DNA of 64,000 nucleotides from Chitinophaga rupis (GCF_900109685.1 NZ_FOBB01000010.1:62001-126000), one strand, 5' to 3'. Positions 28,069-37,895 are shown, numbered from the stretch's first letter. Numbers and translations: made by a program. Notes: generated by a model from the letters alone, not told the origin.

Positions 28069-29481
28069 TTACTTGTTTACGTTTTGTGTGATAGTTCCAT
28101 TCCCCGGGTTCTTAATAGCGCCCTGGGGAAATGGCATGGTCCATAAATGAGAGGCCGGAGAAAGGCTTAGGCTTACACCATTTTCTGTCTTGGTGAGTGT
28201 GCGGGCATAATCCGGATCTTTATTCAGGCGGCGCATGTCTGCAAAAGGCGTAATACCCAGGATCAGCTCATTGCCCTTGGTGCGCTGGATCAGCTTTACG
28301 GCATCCTGCACCGTGGTGGCGCTAAGCGCTGTATAATACTGCGGCAGGATCCGTTTTACCCGAACGGCATTTAAGGTGTTCATAGCGCCTGAAATATCGT
28401 TCTGGCGGGCCTGGCATTCTGCTTTGATCAGGTATACTTCTGTGGTGGTAAACCCGCCGTAATTATAAAAGCCTGTGGTTATGCTTTTGAAATACGTATC
28501 TGCACCCACGGTCCTTAACTTCCAGCGGGAGGCAAATCTTGCATCGCCCTGCTCAAAACGTGTGGCGCGGTCGGTACGGATGTTGACCTCAGTGCTGGAG
28601 TACTGCCTGCCGCCATGGCGGAAGCTGTAGTTCTCCACAAAATCATATCCCATTGGAGAGGGTGCATTAACATATTGATCCGGCGCTTCGATCTGTGTTT
28701 TGTATTTGTTATAGAACTCCGTCCAGTCGTAGAGCTTATCATTTTGTTTCAGCGCTTCATTGGCTGCGCTCAGGGCCTGGGCGTATTGTCCCATTTGCAG
28801 GTGGATGCGGGCGGCAAGCGCATAGGCACTGCCAATGTTTGCATGCAGGATGGTGGCTCCCTGTGCACGCAGGTCAGGCAGGGCTTCTGTAATATCCTTC
28901 AGCATAAAGTCATACAGCTCCTTAATGCTCACCTGCGTGTAGGCGGCGCCGATATCCGCGCTTAAGATCAGCGGTACAGATAATTTGCCGGCGGCCGTGG
29001 CTTCCTCGTAGGTATCAGCATAATAATTGGCCAGTACAAAGTAGTTCAGCGCTCTCAGGATCTTAGCCTGTGCAATCAGCTGCTTCCTGTCCGCATCACT
29101 GCTTTCTGTGGCGGATCCTGCATTGGTAATGATCAGGTTACTGGTGGAGATGGCAGTGTAAGCATTATAATACGTACCCTCATCACTGTTATTGAATGCA
29201 ATACGGTCTGCATTTTCATCCCAGTTGTAATTGGCATTATACAGCTTATAGTAGCTCAGGTTTGAGGCGGTTTCAAACTTGTCGTTCAGCAAAAGAATAG
29301 CCTGGGTAATATCCATGCGCTGGTTACCATATTCATCCCGCAGCAGGGCGTCAAAGTCGGCCAGGGTGGTTGGGATCTTCTTCCCTTTGGGCACAATGTC
29401 CAGGTATTTTTCACAGCTGCTCAGGCCCATTACCAGCAGCAGTGCAGCGATCTTAATTGTATTTAACAGTAAACTTTTCAT
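28069..29481 (-). CDS. SusD/RagB-family outer-membrane lipoprotein
   Basis: 470 residues with a lipobox (VMGLSSCEKYLD). The SusD body has an N-terminal helical segment (TLADFDALLRDEYG), TPR-like helices (AKILRALNYFVLANYYADTY), and a C-terminal SusD domain (EVYLIKAECQARQNDISGAM and LNAVRVKRI). It is shorter than typical SusD (about 500-600). It should sit on the cell surface as the lid of the SusC encoded 26 bases upstream. The ligand is unknown. Confidence 0.94.
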   Translation of the reverse strand: MKSLLLNTIKIAALLLVMGLSSCEKYLDIVPKGKKIPTTLADFDALLRDEYGNQRMDITQAILLLNDKFETASNLSYYKLYNANYNWDENADRIAFNNSDEGTYYNAYTAISTSNLIITNAGSATESSDADRKQLIAQAKILRALNYFVLANYYADTYEEATAAGKLSVPLILSADIGAAYTQVSIKELYDFMLKDITEALPDLRAQGATILHANIGSAYALAARIHLQMGQYAQALSAANEALKQNDKLYDWTEFYNKYKTQIEAPDQYVNAPSPMGYDFVENYSFRHGGRQYSSTEVNIRTDRATRFEQGDARFASRWKLRTVGADTYFKSITTGFYNYGGFTTTEVYLIKAECQARQNDISGAMNTLNAVRVKRILPQYYTALSATTVQDAVKLIQRTKGNELILGITPFADMRRLNKDPDYARTLTKTENGVSLSLSPASHLWTMPFPQGAIKNPGNGTITQNVNK

Positions 29482-29507
29482 CGGTAATATTTTTAACGGC
29501 CAGGTTT

Positions 29508-32500
29508 TTAAAAATTCAGATAAGCGCCCATCACATAATTAGGCGGATAGTAACCTCCCAATAAATACTTGGCGGTTTTATTTGCGGCGATCATAAACAG
29601 GTTTTCCGCATTAAACTGCAGCCTTACATGTTCCACACCGGCTTTCCGGCTGATCCTTTCCGGCAGGCTATAAGCCAGGGAAATGTTGCGCATGCGCATG
29701 TTAGATGCATTCAACACATTAATGTCTGCGTTCTTATAAATATCATAGCTCTGGCTGTTGTAATCCGGGTCTTCTGCAAATACTGCCCGGGGCACCTGGG
29801 TATGGTTCTCATCACCGGGATTACGCCACCTGTTCACAATGTCTTTGTTCACAACGCCTATTACTGAAACATAACCGAAAAGGGCGGAATTGTAAGCATT
29901 TCCCAGCATGGGCAGGAAAGTATTCCTTATTTTATGTCCTCCTTCAAAAGTCAGTAAGAAGGAGAGCACAAAATTTTTGTACGTCAGTGTGCTGTTAAAT
30001 GAACCACTATATTCAGGTACAGTAGATCCGCTATAGACAATAGATTCCAGCGTGGCAGGGGAATTGGGCATTTTGCCGCCTTTTTCATCATATACCTGGG
30101 GCAGTCCTTTTTCACTGAGCCCTGCCCAGCGGTAGCTGTAAATGGCATTATACGGATTACCAATGCGCGGGTAAGCCTGCGGGTAATCCAGCTGCAGGAA
30201 ATAAACCGGCGCCTCCACATTCACATAGGTAACCTTGTTCTTATTACGGGCATACTGCAGGGTGGCGTTCCAGGTAAGGTCCTTGTTGCGGATCACATCT
30301 GCAGAAAGGGATAATTCAATACCCTGGTTCAGCATGGCGCCATTATTAATGGAATAGGTGGAATAACCAAAACCTTCCGTGGGCACGCCCATGGTGTTAG
30401 CCAGCAGGTCGTTGCCCTGTTTGTGATAATAATCTATTGTTCCGCTCAGTCGGTTATCAAAAATGGCGTAATCCAATCCTACGTTAGTAGTGGTGGTTTT
30501 TTCCCAGGATAATAATGGGTTAGGGCGGGAAGCAATGGTGCCATATAAACCGCCTACCGTGTTACTGGAATAGTAGTTTGCCGTCATGTAAGGAGCTGCA
30601 TCTTTGGCAATGTTACCGCTGATACCATAGGATGCACGGACCTTCAGCAGGTTCACCCAATTCACATTAAAAAATGATTCTTTATAGATGTTCCAGCCTG
30701 CACCTGCCGACCAAAGCGGTTTATTCTGGTACTTGGAATTGGTGCCCCAGAGGTTAGAACGGTCCCAGCGTATGCTGCCTGTTAGCAGGTATTTATTATC
30801 GTAGGCATATCCGGCATTGGAATAGATGGATATAAACCGGTTAATGATCTCGTGCTGTGTAGCCACATCATTTGCGCTGAAACTACCTCCGCCCAGTATG
30901 GCGCCCTGCACAGTGCTCAATGCCCTGGCATCAATGAGGGTATACGTTAAAACCTCCGGATCATAATTATACAGGTAGCGGGTATTATATTCCAGTTTGG
31001 TTTGCCGGGTTTCCGTACCAATGATGGCGGTGAGATTATGTTTATCCGAGAAGGTTTTATCTATATTCAGCTGCTGGCGGAAGTTATAGGCTACATTCCG
31101 CTGGTTTACTGTATAATTAATATTACCGTATGGCAAATTAAAAACTGTTGCGCTCCCTCCCGTGCTGCCAGCAAAACTGTTCACTTTACTGCGTACATAA
31201 TAAGAATTTTTATCGTACAGCTGATCCAGCTGGTCATTTGTATATTCATACTGGAAGGTAGACTTATAAGACAGCCAGCTGGTGATATCCGCATTCAGCT
31301 TTACATAGGAGCGGTTGCTGAAAGCCCTGTCGTTTGCCAGGTTCATGGCCTGTTCATCCAGCGGAGTGATGTCCATATTGTAAAGATGATAGTTATTGAT
31401 CAGCGACATGGTGTTCTTACTTAAGCGGGAATCAGCTGTGGAAGTAAAATGGCTGCCATCCGCATTTACCAGGCGGTCGTAAGGCTGAAAGGCATATCCC
31501 GGAGACAAGGGCCTGTTCGGCTGCATCCGGGCATCGCTATACTGGAGGTAATTGCTCAGCTCAAGGCTCAGCCATTTATTTACTTTGAAAGTATTATTGA
31601 TGTTCAGGCCCAGCATCTGGTCCTTCGCAAACTTATCTTCATAATTATTGTGACGGTAGGTAACGGAAGCATAAAATGAATTTTTCTCCGTAGCGTTGCC
31701 CACGCTCAGATTATGTTGCTGGTAAAAGGGATTACGCTTAGCGTATTTTTTAACATCATCGTAATACTGGTATCCACCGCCCGCCAGCTGGTTCAGCTTT
31801 GTATTAAGGTCTGCTTCTGAAAGCGTGCCGGAATAATAACGCAGCAGCGCATTAATACCCTGGCTGGGATAAGCCATATTATCCAGCAGGGAGCTGGCAT
31901 AAGCGGCTGCACCCGGCCCTTTTAAATTCGGGTTGGCGGCGGCCCATTCTTTTTCCAGGTCAACGATATCTGCGGAGCTGGTAAGATTTCCGGTATAAAC
32001 GCCAGGGGTGGAAAATGTAAACGTACTGGATGCAGAGATCTGCGGCTTTCCTTTTTTGCCTTTACGCGTAACGATCACCACCACTCCGTTAGCAGCCCTG
32101 GCGCCATAGATGGATGCAGCGGCGGCATCTTTCAGCACGGTGATGCTTTCTATATCTTCCAGGTTTAAGCCGGGCACCGCTTCTGTAAGCGATCCGGTTT
32201 CTGTGTAGCGTGTATTCTCTACCGGAAAACCATCTACCACATATAATGGAGTAGTTACGCCATTCATGGAGGTGGTACCCCTGATCAATCCATTATTATA
32301 ACCCGGGATGCGGCCTTCCAGCAGGGAACCTAAGCTGCTTAAACGCTGCTGCTGCAGCTTACCGGCCGATACGCTGGAAAAAGAACCGGTTACACGTTCT
32401 TTGGAGAGTGTTTGATAACCGGTAGAAACGGTGATCTCTTTCAGCTCGCCTGTTTGTACGTTCAGGGCAATACTGCCCAATTCCGGGGCTGCGTTTAGGG

Positions 32501-33017
32501 TGATGGTTTTATAACCAACAAAGGAAACCAGCAGCACCGCATTTTCCGGCACATCCGGCAAATAGAAATCCCCGTTCTCATTGGCAAAAGTTTGCTTTGG
32601 GCTGCCCTTTATTCTTACGGTGGCTCCGGGAAGCGGAGCGCCGTCCTCTCCTACTACCTTTCCCTTTACATCAATGTTGCTGGTTGCTGTTACACCATTT
32701 CCCGGATCTGTTAATGGTGCCGGTTCCTTTTGTTTTACCAGCACTGTTTTATTCCTGATGGTAAATTCAAGCGGCTGGCCTTTGAAGATCAGCTCCAGCA
32801 CATCTTTGAGAGCTGCATCCTTCACCTGGATATTTACTTTGGATGCTTTTTTAAGAATAGAGCTGGTTACCATAAAGTCATAACCGCTCTGGTCACTGAT
32901 CTGGTCAAAAACGTTAATAAGCTCTTCATTTTTGGCTGATAATGTAATTTTTTGCGCATAGGTACTGGCGCTTACCTGCATAAGCCCTGCAAGTAAAAGC
33001 AAAGTGATTAGCTTCAT
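29508..33017 (-). CDS. SusC/RagA TonB-dependent transporter with STN signalling domain
   Basis: 1169 residues from the ATG at 33015-33017, which begins a clean signal peptide (MKLITLLLLAGLMQVSASTY). A longer in-frame extension upstream has no signal and crosses the FecR terminator. Next come an STN secretin/TonB short domain (about 24-90), a carboxypeptidase-regulatory-like domain, a plug with LYVVDGF and SIYGARAANGVVVI, and a beta-barrel. The STN domain contacts a FecR anti-sigma factor, so import is coupled to transcription through the FecR at 33230 and the sigma factor at 34628. The substrate is unknown. Confidence 0.94.
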   Translation of the reverse strand: MKLITLLLLAGLMQVSASTYAQKITLSAKNEELINVFDQISDQSGYDFMVTSSILKKASKVNIQVKDAALKDVLELIFKGQPLEFTIRNKTVLVKQKEPAPLTDPGNGVTATSNIDVKGKVVGEDGAPLPGATVRIKGSPKQTFANENGDFYLPDVPENAVLLVSFVGYKTITLNAAPELGSIALNVQTGELKEITVSTGYQTLSKERVTGSFSSVSAGKLQQQRLSSLGSLLEGRIPGYNNGLIRGTTSMNGVTTPLYVVDGFPVENTRYTETGSLTEAVPGLNLEDIESITVLKDAAAASIYGARAANGVVVIVTRKGKKGKPQISASSTFTFSTPGVYTGNLTSSADIVDLEKEWAAANPNLKGPGAAAYASSLLDNMAYPSQGINALLRYYSGTLSEADLNTKLNQLAGGGYQYYDDVKKYAKRNPFYQQHNLSVGNATEKNSFYASVTYRHNNYEDKFAKDQMLGLNINNTFKVNKWLSLELSNYLQYSDARMQPNRPLSPGYAFQPYDRLVNADGSHFTSTADSRLSKNTMSLINNYHLYNMDITPLDEQAMNLANDRAFSNRSYVKLNADITSWLSYKSTFQYEYTNDQLDQLYDKNSYYVRSKVNSFAGSTGGSATVFNLPYGNINYTVNQRNVAYNFRQQLNIDKTFSDKHNLTAIIGTETRQTKLEYNTRYLYNYDPEVLTYTLIDARALSTVQGAILGGGSFSANDVATQHEIINRFISIYSNAGYAYDNKYLLTGSIRWDRSNLWGTNSKYQNKPLWSAGAGWNIYKESFFNVNWVNLLKVRASYGISGNIAKDAAPYMTANYYSSNTVGGLYGTIASRPNPLLSWEKTTTTNVGLDYAIFDNRLSGTIDYYHKQGNDLLANTMGVPTEGFGYSTYSINNGAMLNQGIELSLSADVIRNKDLTWNATLQYARNKNKVTYVNVEAPVYFLQLDYPQAYPRIGNPYNAIYSYRWAGLSEKGLPQVYDEKGGKMPNSPATLESIVYSGSTVPEYSGSFNSTLTYKNFVLSFLLTFEGGHKIRNTFLPMLGNAYNSALFGYVSVIGVVNKDIVNRWRNPGDENHTQVPRAVFAEDPDYNSQSYDIYKNADINVLNASNMRMRNISLAYSLPERISRKAGVEHVRLQFNAENLFMIAANKTAKYLLGGYYPPNYVMGAYLNF

Positions 33018-33117
33018 AATTCTACTTCGTTTGTATTGTTCCTGTAAAACGCACCGCATTGGGTTGCATGATCTGATCATTATTTGGTTGATATTTGTTC
33101 CTACGTTTGACATGCTA

Positions 33118-33151
33118 AACAACCAGCCTGAATGCAATCAGGCCGGTTGTT
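33118..33151 (-). terminator. Hairpin between fecR and susC
   Basis: Arms of 14 bases (AACAACCAGCCTGA / TCAGGCCGGTTGTT) with one mismatch, around a 6-base loop. It lies 79 bases after the fecR stop on the minus strand and 101 bases before the susC start. It probably separates fecR transcription from the susCD unit. The T-run is short. Confidence 0.6.
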
Positions 33152-33229
33152 CTATTGGCGTAGATTAATGGTTGGTGGTGATCCTACGGCCAATTTTTCC
33201 TTCTTAGATTAGATCCCTGTCAATAACTT

Positions 33230-34414
33230 TTAAGGCATTACTGTTACTACCCTGCCTTCTACTTTAAACTTTACGGCATTTGAATAGCTAAGCATATCCA
33301 GTACTTCGCTGATATTCTTATTCCGGGAAATGTTACCGCTAAACCGTTCTTCTGATAGCTTTCCTTCGTATCTCACTTCAATATTATACCATCTGCCCAG
33401 CTGCAGCATGATCTCATTTATAGATCCGTTGTTGAAACGGAAATAACCGTTCTTCCAGGCCATGGCTGCCTTAATGTTTGCCGGCATGATCATGATCGGG
33501 CTGTTTTCTTTCACGACGGCCTGTTGTCCTGGTTTAAGGATCTCCCCTTTGCTGGCAAGCGCATCTGCTACCCGTACGGATCCATCCAGCAAAGTGGTAA
33601 CCGTAGCAGCTGCATCCTTGTAGCTATTGATATTAAAGCGGGTACCCAGTACCTGCACCTCCTGCCGGTCTGTTTTAACGATAAACGGATGTGCTGCATC
33701 CGGGGCGATCTCAAAGTAAGCCTCCCCGCTCAATTCTATCCTGCGTTGTTTTAACGATGCAAAAGATGCCGGGAACCGGATGGAAGATGCTGCATTCAGC
33801 CATACTTCGCTCTGATCCGGTAAGCGCAAACGGTATGTTTCCCCATTGGCGGTAGTGAGCGTATTCATTACATTCATACCGGCCGTTTGCTGGTCTTTTA
33901 TTTCATACACCAGCTGGCCGCTATCGGTTTTACTAATGCTTACGCCAGCCTGCTCTGCTAATTTGCCGTTGGCCGCATCCGACAATACGATCTTTGTTCC
34001 ATTGGCCAGGGTGAGTGTGGCAGAACTTTTGCCCGGCGCTATATCGTTGGCATACCTGGCCATGTGCTTATGCCGGCCTGTTTGCAGGAACAGGTAGTAG
34101 GTGCTACCGAGCATCATTACTATTGCGGCAGCTGCTGCAATACGTTTCCAGCTGATCTTTCCGGGCAATTTATGCACTGCTTTCTCCTGCCGGATCTGTT
34201 GTGTTACTTTGCTATAAATGTTTGCCAGCCGCTGATCCACATCAGGTACCGGAACGGTAAGCTCCTGCTGTTGCTGCAGCTCCTGCAGGATCAGCTCCTT
34301 TAAAGCCATTTCATTACCCGGAACTTCAAAATACTCCAGGAGCATTTTTATTTCCTCCCCGGAACATTGATCCCGGAGATATTTTTCAAATAGTGCTGGT
34401 GTGATCTCTTTCAT
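33230..34414 (-). CDS. FecR-family anti-sigma factor
   Basis: 394 residues. A cytoplasmic N-domain (1-85), one membrane helix (about 87-110, RIAAAAAIVMMLGSTYYLF), a periplasmic FecR domain (with LPDQSEVWLNAASSIRFP and FKTDRQEVQVLGT-like phrase IVKTDRQEVQVLGTRFN) and a C-terminal DUF4974 segment (MLQLGRWYNIEVRYEG). It should hold the sigma factor at 34628 inactive until the SusC STN domain signals substrate binding. It is divergent from the sigma gene. Confidence 0.94.
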   Translation of the reverse strand: MKEITPALFEKYLRDQCSGEEIKMLLEYFEVPGNEMALKELILQELQQQQELTVPVPDVDQRLANIYSKVTQQIRQEKAVHKLPGKISWKRIAAAAAIVMMLGSTYYLFLQTGRHKHMARYANDIAPGKSSATLTLANGTKIVLSDAANGKLAEQAGVSISKTDSGQLVYEIKDQQTAGMNVMNTLTTANGETYRLRLPDQSEVWLNAASSIRFPASFASLKQRRIELSGEAYFEIAPDAAHPFIVKTDRQEVQVLGTRFNINSYKDAAATVTTLLDGSVRVADALASKGEILKPGQQAVVKENSPIMIMPANIKAAMAWKNGYFRFNNGSINEIMLQLGRWYNIEVRYEGKLSEERFSGNISRNKNISEVLDMLSYSNAVKFKVEGRVVTVMP

Positions 34415-34527
34415 GACCGGTAGTTAATAGCTAATACACCGCTGCGTGAAATTCCAATTACTCCGGCTGCAGAAAAATTCATATTAATTATTTTATTATG
34501 CATATATTTATTATTGGCAAAAGATTG

Positions 34528-34558
34528 CAAATCTACTCCCAGGCAACAATTTAAGCAA
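34528..34558 (-). promoter_or_regulatory. Candidate promoter upstream of fecR
   Basis: On the minus strand TTG (34558-34556), 20 bases, then TAGATTTG (34535-34528). The match to the Bacteroidota consensus is good. It gives a leader of about 110 bases before the fecR ATG at 34414. Confidence 0.5.
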
Positions 34559-34599
34559 GCCCCTGCTGCGCCCCATATGAAAATTGGAACGAATTGTTT

Positions 34600-34607
34600 T
34601 AAATTTG
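34600..34607 (+). promoter_or_regulatory. Candidate -7 box of the sigma-factor gene
   Basis: TAAATTTG (TAnnTTTG) lies 20 bases before the GTG at 34628, and inside any longer reading of the sigma gene. The nearest upstream TTG (34584) is only 13 bases away, so the -33 part is poor. Confidence 0.35.
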
Positions 34608-34627
34608 GTTATAACTTGCTGTTGTTG

Positions 34628-35233
34628 GTGAAAATTGTAGAGGACATATATCAGAAAAAATTACTTCTCCGGCTCAACCGTGGTGACGAATCAGCATTTA
34701 ACGAACTTTATCAGGCCTATAGCAAGCCATTGTATTTGCGCATATTAAGGATGGTAAAAAGTGCCGACATTGCGGATGAGCTGTTACAGGAACTTTTCAT
34801 TAAGCTCTGGAATGCACGCACGACTGTTGACAGTGAAAAGTCTTTTCAGTCTTACCTCTATACTATTGCACAAAACCTGGTGTATAACTACTTCCGGAAA
34901 GCAGCGCACGACCAGGCGCTGATAGAAGCCCTGATCATAAACGCCGCCAACTATTACCTGAACGGACAGGAATTACTTGAAAATAAAGAAACTGCCGCTA
35001 TCTTAAGGCAGGCTATAGAGCAGCTGCCGCCGCAAAGAAAAAGAGTTTTCCAGCTTTGTAAGATCGAGGGTAAGAGCTATGAGGAAGCCGGCCGCATTAT
35101 GGGTATTTCGCCGGCCACGGTGAACAGTCACATGACTAAATCTATTCAGGCTATAAAAGATTATATCCTCAGGAACCGGGATATGGCGATATTGATTATG
35201 ACTACGTACGCGGTTTCGGGAATAATGAAATAA
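34628..35233 (+). CDS. ECF-type RNA polymerase sigma-70 factor
   Basis: 201 residues from GTG 34628. Alternative ATGs at 34577 and 34514 are in frame. The GTG is chosen because family members begin about ten residues before the LLLRL.GDESAF motif and because a -7 box lies at 34600. Region 2 (LLRLNRGDESAFNELY, ELLQELFIKLW) and region 4 (PPQRKRVFQLCKIEGKSYEEAGRIMGISPATVNSHM) are clear. It is divergent from the FecR gene and should direct transcription of the susCD operon when released. The stop is firm; the start is uncertain. Confidence 0.9.
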   Translation: MKIVEDIYQKKLLLRLNRGDESAFNELYQAYSKPLYLRILRMVKSADIADELLQELFIKLWNARTTVDSEKSFQSYLYTIAQNLVYNYFRKAAHDQALIEALIINAANYYLNGQELLENKETAAILRQAIEQLPPQRKRVFQLCKIEGKSYEEAGRIMGISPATVNSHMTKSIQAIKDYILRNRDMAILIMTTYAVSGIMK

Positions 35234-35242
35234 AGGCGGGTA

Positions 35243-36133
35243 TCAGACCGCTTTCCGGGTTTTGGCAGTTAACTGAGAGGGACTAAAGCCAAATTCATTT
35301 TTAAATGACCTCGAAAAATGTGCGATGTCTTCAAATCCAAGATCCAGGTAGATATCAACCGGCATTTTATTTCCGGAGGCGAGGGCATCGTAAGCCGCAT
35401 TCAGTCTGCGTTTTAGCAGCCAGCGGGTGGCATTCATACCAAAGATCCTGTGAAAGTCGCGCTGAAAAGTGGAGAGGCTGCGGCCGGTAAGTTCTGCAAA
35501 TTTTGTCATTGGTACGTTGAACATATAATTCCGCTGCATAAAATCCTGCAGGTCTATTTTTCCCTGCTGCGGGAAATCAAATAACCAATGTTCCAGCTGC
35601 TCATCCTGTTCCTGTAACGCCAGTATAGCCTCTACCAGCTTATGCTGTATCATGGCCTCACTAAAGAACCCACCTGCTTCAACATAAGGGTAGATGGATT
35701 GTATAAGCCCTTTTAGCGCGGGTTTGGGATCAATAAATAAAATTGGTTTATGATCCGTATGTATACCCGTTCTTTTCAGACCATGCTTTAAAGCATACTG
35801 TTGCAGGAACTCTTTTTCCAAAACAAAATATACAATTTTAAAAGGCCCGCCCTCAGGCGTGGGACGTTTTTCACACTTTAACAGCAGGTTGCGGCGAAAC
35901 AGAATGGTCTCACCGGGTTTCCCGATGGTGTCCTTTTCCGCATCTGTAAACCGCAGCTCGCCGGCTATTATATGACAAAGTACGTGCTCCCGCACAAATT
36001 CCTCCTGTGCATGTTCTTTGCTTGTTCCTGAGAAGTAAGCAACATTAGGAAAATAAAAAGCCTTAGGATCTACCTGCATACCTGCAATTAAGTATTGTAC
36101 CGGGTCACAGGCAATACCTGCAACCTGGTACAA
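35243..36133 (-). CDS. AraC-family transcriptional regulator
   Basis: 296 residues. An N-terminal cupin-like sensor (about 20-150) precedes a C-terminal pair of helix-turn-helix motifs (about 205-290): TKFAELTGRSLSTFQRDFHR and DIYLDLGFEDIAHFSRSFKN, ending in the family phrase GFSPSQL. An alternative start at Met19 (36079) would remove a Cys/Pro stretch. It lies 18 bases after the SDR gene on the same strand, so it probably regulates that operon or a related catabolic step. Ligand unknown. Confidence 0.9.
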   Translation of the reverse strand: MYQVAGIACDPVQYLIAGMQVDPKAFYFPNVAYFSGTSKEHAQEEFVREHVLCHIIAGELRFTDAEKDTIGKPGETILFRRNLLLKCEKRPTPEGGPFKIVYFVLEKEFLQQYALKHGLKRTGIHTDHKPILFIDPKPALKGLIQSIYPYVEAGGFFSEAMIQHKLVEAILALQEQDEQLEHWLFDFPQQGKIDLQDFMQRNYMFNVPMTKFAELTGRSLSTFQRDFHRIFGMNATRWLLKRRLNAAYDALASGNKMPVDIYLDLGFEDIAHFSRSFKNEFGFSPSQLTAKTRKAV

Positions 36134-36151
36134 TATATTGAATTTAGTTAT

Positions 36152-36883
36152 TTAAAGCGCCTGCTCCAGGGGGCGGAGAATAATGTCATTGGCCGTAACA
36201 TTACCGGGCTGGCTAATAGCGTAAATGATGGCGTCTGCCACTGCATTGGCATCCAGGCTGGGAAAGTTTTTGAAATCGCCATAGGTGCTCAGAATCCTGG
36301 CGCTGGTAATATCATTGCCAAATTCAGTGGCCACCAGCCCCGGGTAAATGGTGGTCACTTTGATCTTCCCTGCCAGCTCCTCCCGCAGGCTTTCCATAAT
36401 ACCTCTTACAGCGAACTTGGTACCTGCGTATACGCCTGTGCCCGGGAAAGTTTTGTGACCCTGCACCGAAGAAATAGCCAGGATATGGCCGCTGCCTCTT
36501 TCCAGCATGTGCGGCAGCACGGCATTAATGCCATAGAGTATGCCTTTGATATTGATGTCCACCATCCTCTCCCATTCCTCAACCTTTCCTTCATCAAAAA
36601 AAGATATAGGCATTACACCGGCGTTATTCAGGAGCACATCAATTTTGCCGAACCGCTCCAGTGCTTTGACAACCAGGTTATCCAGGTCTGCTTTTTTGCT
36701 TACGTCTGTTTTAACGCCCAGGGCATTTTCTCCCAGCTCCGTTGCGAGTGCCTGCAGCTGCTCAAACCTCCTGGCAGCCAATACCACTTTGGCTCCCAGA
36801 CCGGCCAGCTTACGGGCTGTTGCAGCGCCAATGCCACTGCTGGCGCCCGTGATTACAATAACTTTGTCTTTGATCCTTTCCAT
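36152..36883 (-). CDS. Short-chain dehydrogenase/reductase
   Basis: 243 residues. Cofactor motif GASSGIG (about 13-19), NNAG, Ser in AISSVQG and YAGTK as the active Tyr/Lys. Strong match in length and motif order to the YdfG/serine-dehydrogenase-like SDR group (NADP-dependent). It is the first gene of a two-gene unit with the AraC regulator. A palindromic intergenic element (36977-37159) lies upstream. Confidence 0.91.
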   Translation of the reverse strand: MERIKDKVIVITGASSGIGAATARKLAGLGAKVVLAARRFEQLQALATELGENALGVKTDVSKKADLDNLVVKALERFGKIDVLLNNAGVMPISFFDEGKVEEWERMVDINIKGILYGINAVLPHMLERGSGHILAISSVQGHKTFPGTGVYAGTKFAVRGIMESLREELAGKIKVTTIYPGLVATEFGNDITSARILSTYGDFKNFPSLDANAVADAIIYAISQPGNVTANDIILRPLEQAL

Positions 36884-36976
36884 TTTCTCTTAAGTTTAGG
36901 ACAAAGTTATAGCAGGATATTGCCGGGCTGTTTGACTGAAATGGTCAATTAGACTTGTCCTGGATGGTCAATTTCC

Positions 36977-37159
36977 GAATGCTGAATGCTGAGTGCTTAA
37001 CGACGAACGCTTAATGCGTTGTTGCGTATGGCCGCACACCGGCATAAGGCTCTGGCGGTGGCTTTAAGGACGGTAGAAAAACGCTGAATGCACTATGCAT
37101 TTGGCAGCTAAGGCTTCCGGCTAAAAGACCTTAGCGTTAAGCATCAGCGTTCGGCGTTC
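36977..37159. repeat. Palindromic intergenic element with long imperfect terminal inverted repeats
   Basis: The left end (36977-37002, GAATGCTGAATGCTGAGTGC then TTAACG) and the complement of the right end (37135-37159) match except for three T/C changes and one extra base. Pairing would use G-U where they differ, which suggests selection on an RNA or DNA hairpin. The inside repeats the same words (AACGCTGAATGCA at about 37079). It has the size (183 bases) of a MITE-like or REP-like element. No coding frame is seen. Confidence 0.6.
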
Positions 37160-37163
37160 ATCA

Positions 37164-37589
37164 TTAATTAGCCTCCGTGTATTTCTTAAAATTATCCAGT
37201 ATAGCCTGCCAGCCCCCGCGTTGCATTTCTATGGGATTGGTGCTCTCTGCTTCAAATGTTTCTGCTATGTGTGTGCTGCTGCCCTGGGTAGCAAAAGTTA
37301 TCTCTACGGTTCTGCCGTCGCCCATGGTGTAGCGGATGAGCTCATGATCTTTAACCTCATCATATACACCGCCGAAGTCGAAACCAAAGCTGCCATCCTT
37401 TGCCTCCATCCTTGAATTAAAGGTACCGCCTGTACGAAGATCATTTTCTGCACGGGGGGTGTGCCAATCGTCTGATGCAGCACTCCAACGGGTAATGTGT
37501 TCCGGTTTTGCCCAGTATTCCCAGATCTTTTCAATGGGTGCATTTACGGTGGCTTCTACTGTAATAAGTGTTTTTTGTTGCGTTTCCAT
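37164..37589 (-). CDS. SRPBCC/AHSA1-family protein
   Basis: 141 residues with the START/AHSA1 fold: an N-terminal strand and helix (VEATVNAPIEKIWEYWAKPEHITRW read in two parts), the central GGTFNSRMEAKDG, and a C-terminal helix GGWQAILDNFKKY. Such proteins bind hydrophobic small molecules or resemble the Hsp90 activator Aha1 C-domain. The gene stands alone; its function is unknown. Confidence 0.88.
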   Translation of the reverse strand: METQQKTLITVEATVNAPIEKIWEYWAKPEHITRWSAASDDWHTPRAENDLRTGGTFNSRMEAKDGSFGFDFGGVYDEVKDHELIRYTMGDGRTVEITFATQGSSTHIAETFEAESTNPIEMQRGGWQAILDNFKKYTEAN

Positions 37590-37895
37590 TTTTATAGGTT
37601 TGTTTTGTTAATACGTTTGTTACAATGCAAACATCCGGCATTTAACGAATATGGATGATGGGTAATTACGACTTTGAAGAGGGGGAATTTTGCGGCGCTG
37701 TACAACTACTGACGATCACCTGCCTGGCCCTATAGCTGAGATTAACCAGGTTATTAAAATATGCTACTTAGAATATCCGTTATATAGACTTTTCTTGTCT
37801 GAATGCCCTCACCTATTCTTTATTAAACAATGTGACACAAATACCTTTGATCAGGAAAAACCTAAAATAATATACGCCATTTTTTATTTTTAGAC
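37590..37895. other. Intergenic stretch, 306 bases
   Basis: Divergent region between the SRPBCC gene and the CPT-like gene. A candidate plus-strand -7 box TACCTTTG lies at 37842-37849, 46 bases before the CPT-like ATG. No gene is seen. Confidence 0.5.

Noticed and set aside
33018..33137. In-frame N-terminal extension of the STN-type SusC
   Set aside because: It would precede the clear signal peptide and run through the fecR terminator hairpin.
37690..37893. 67-codon plus-strand frame before the CPT-like gene
   Set aside because: No motif or signal, and it contains the candidate -7 box of the next gene.
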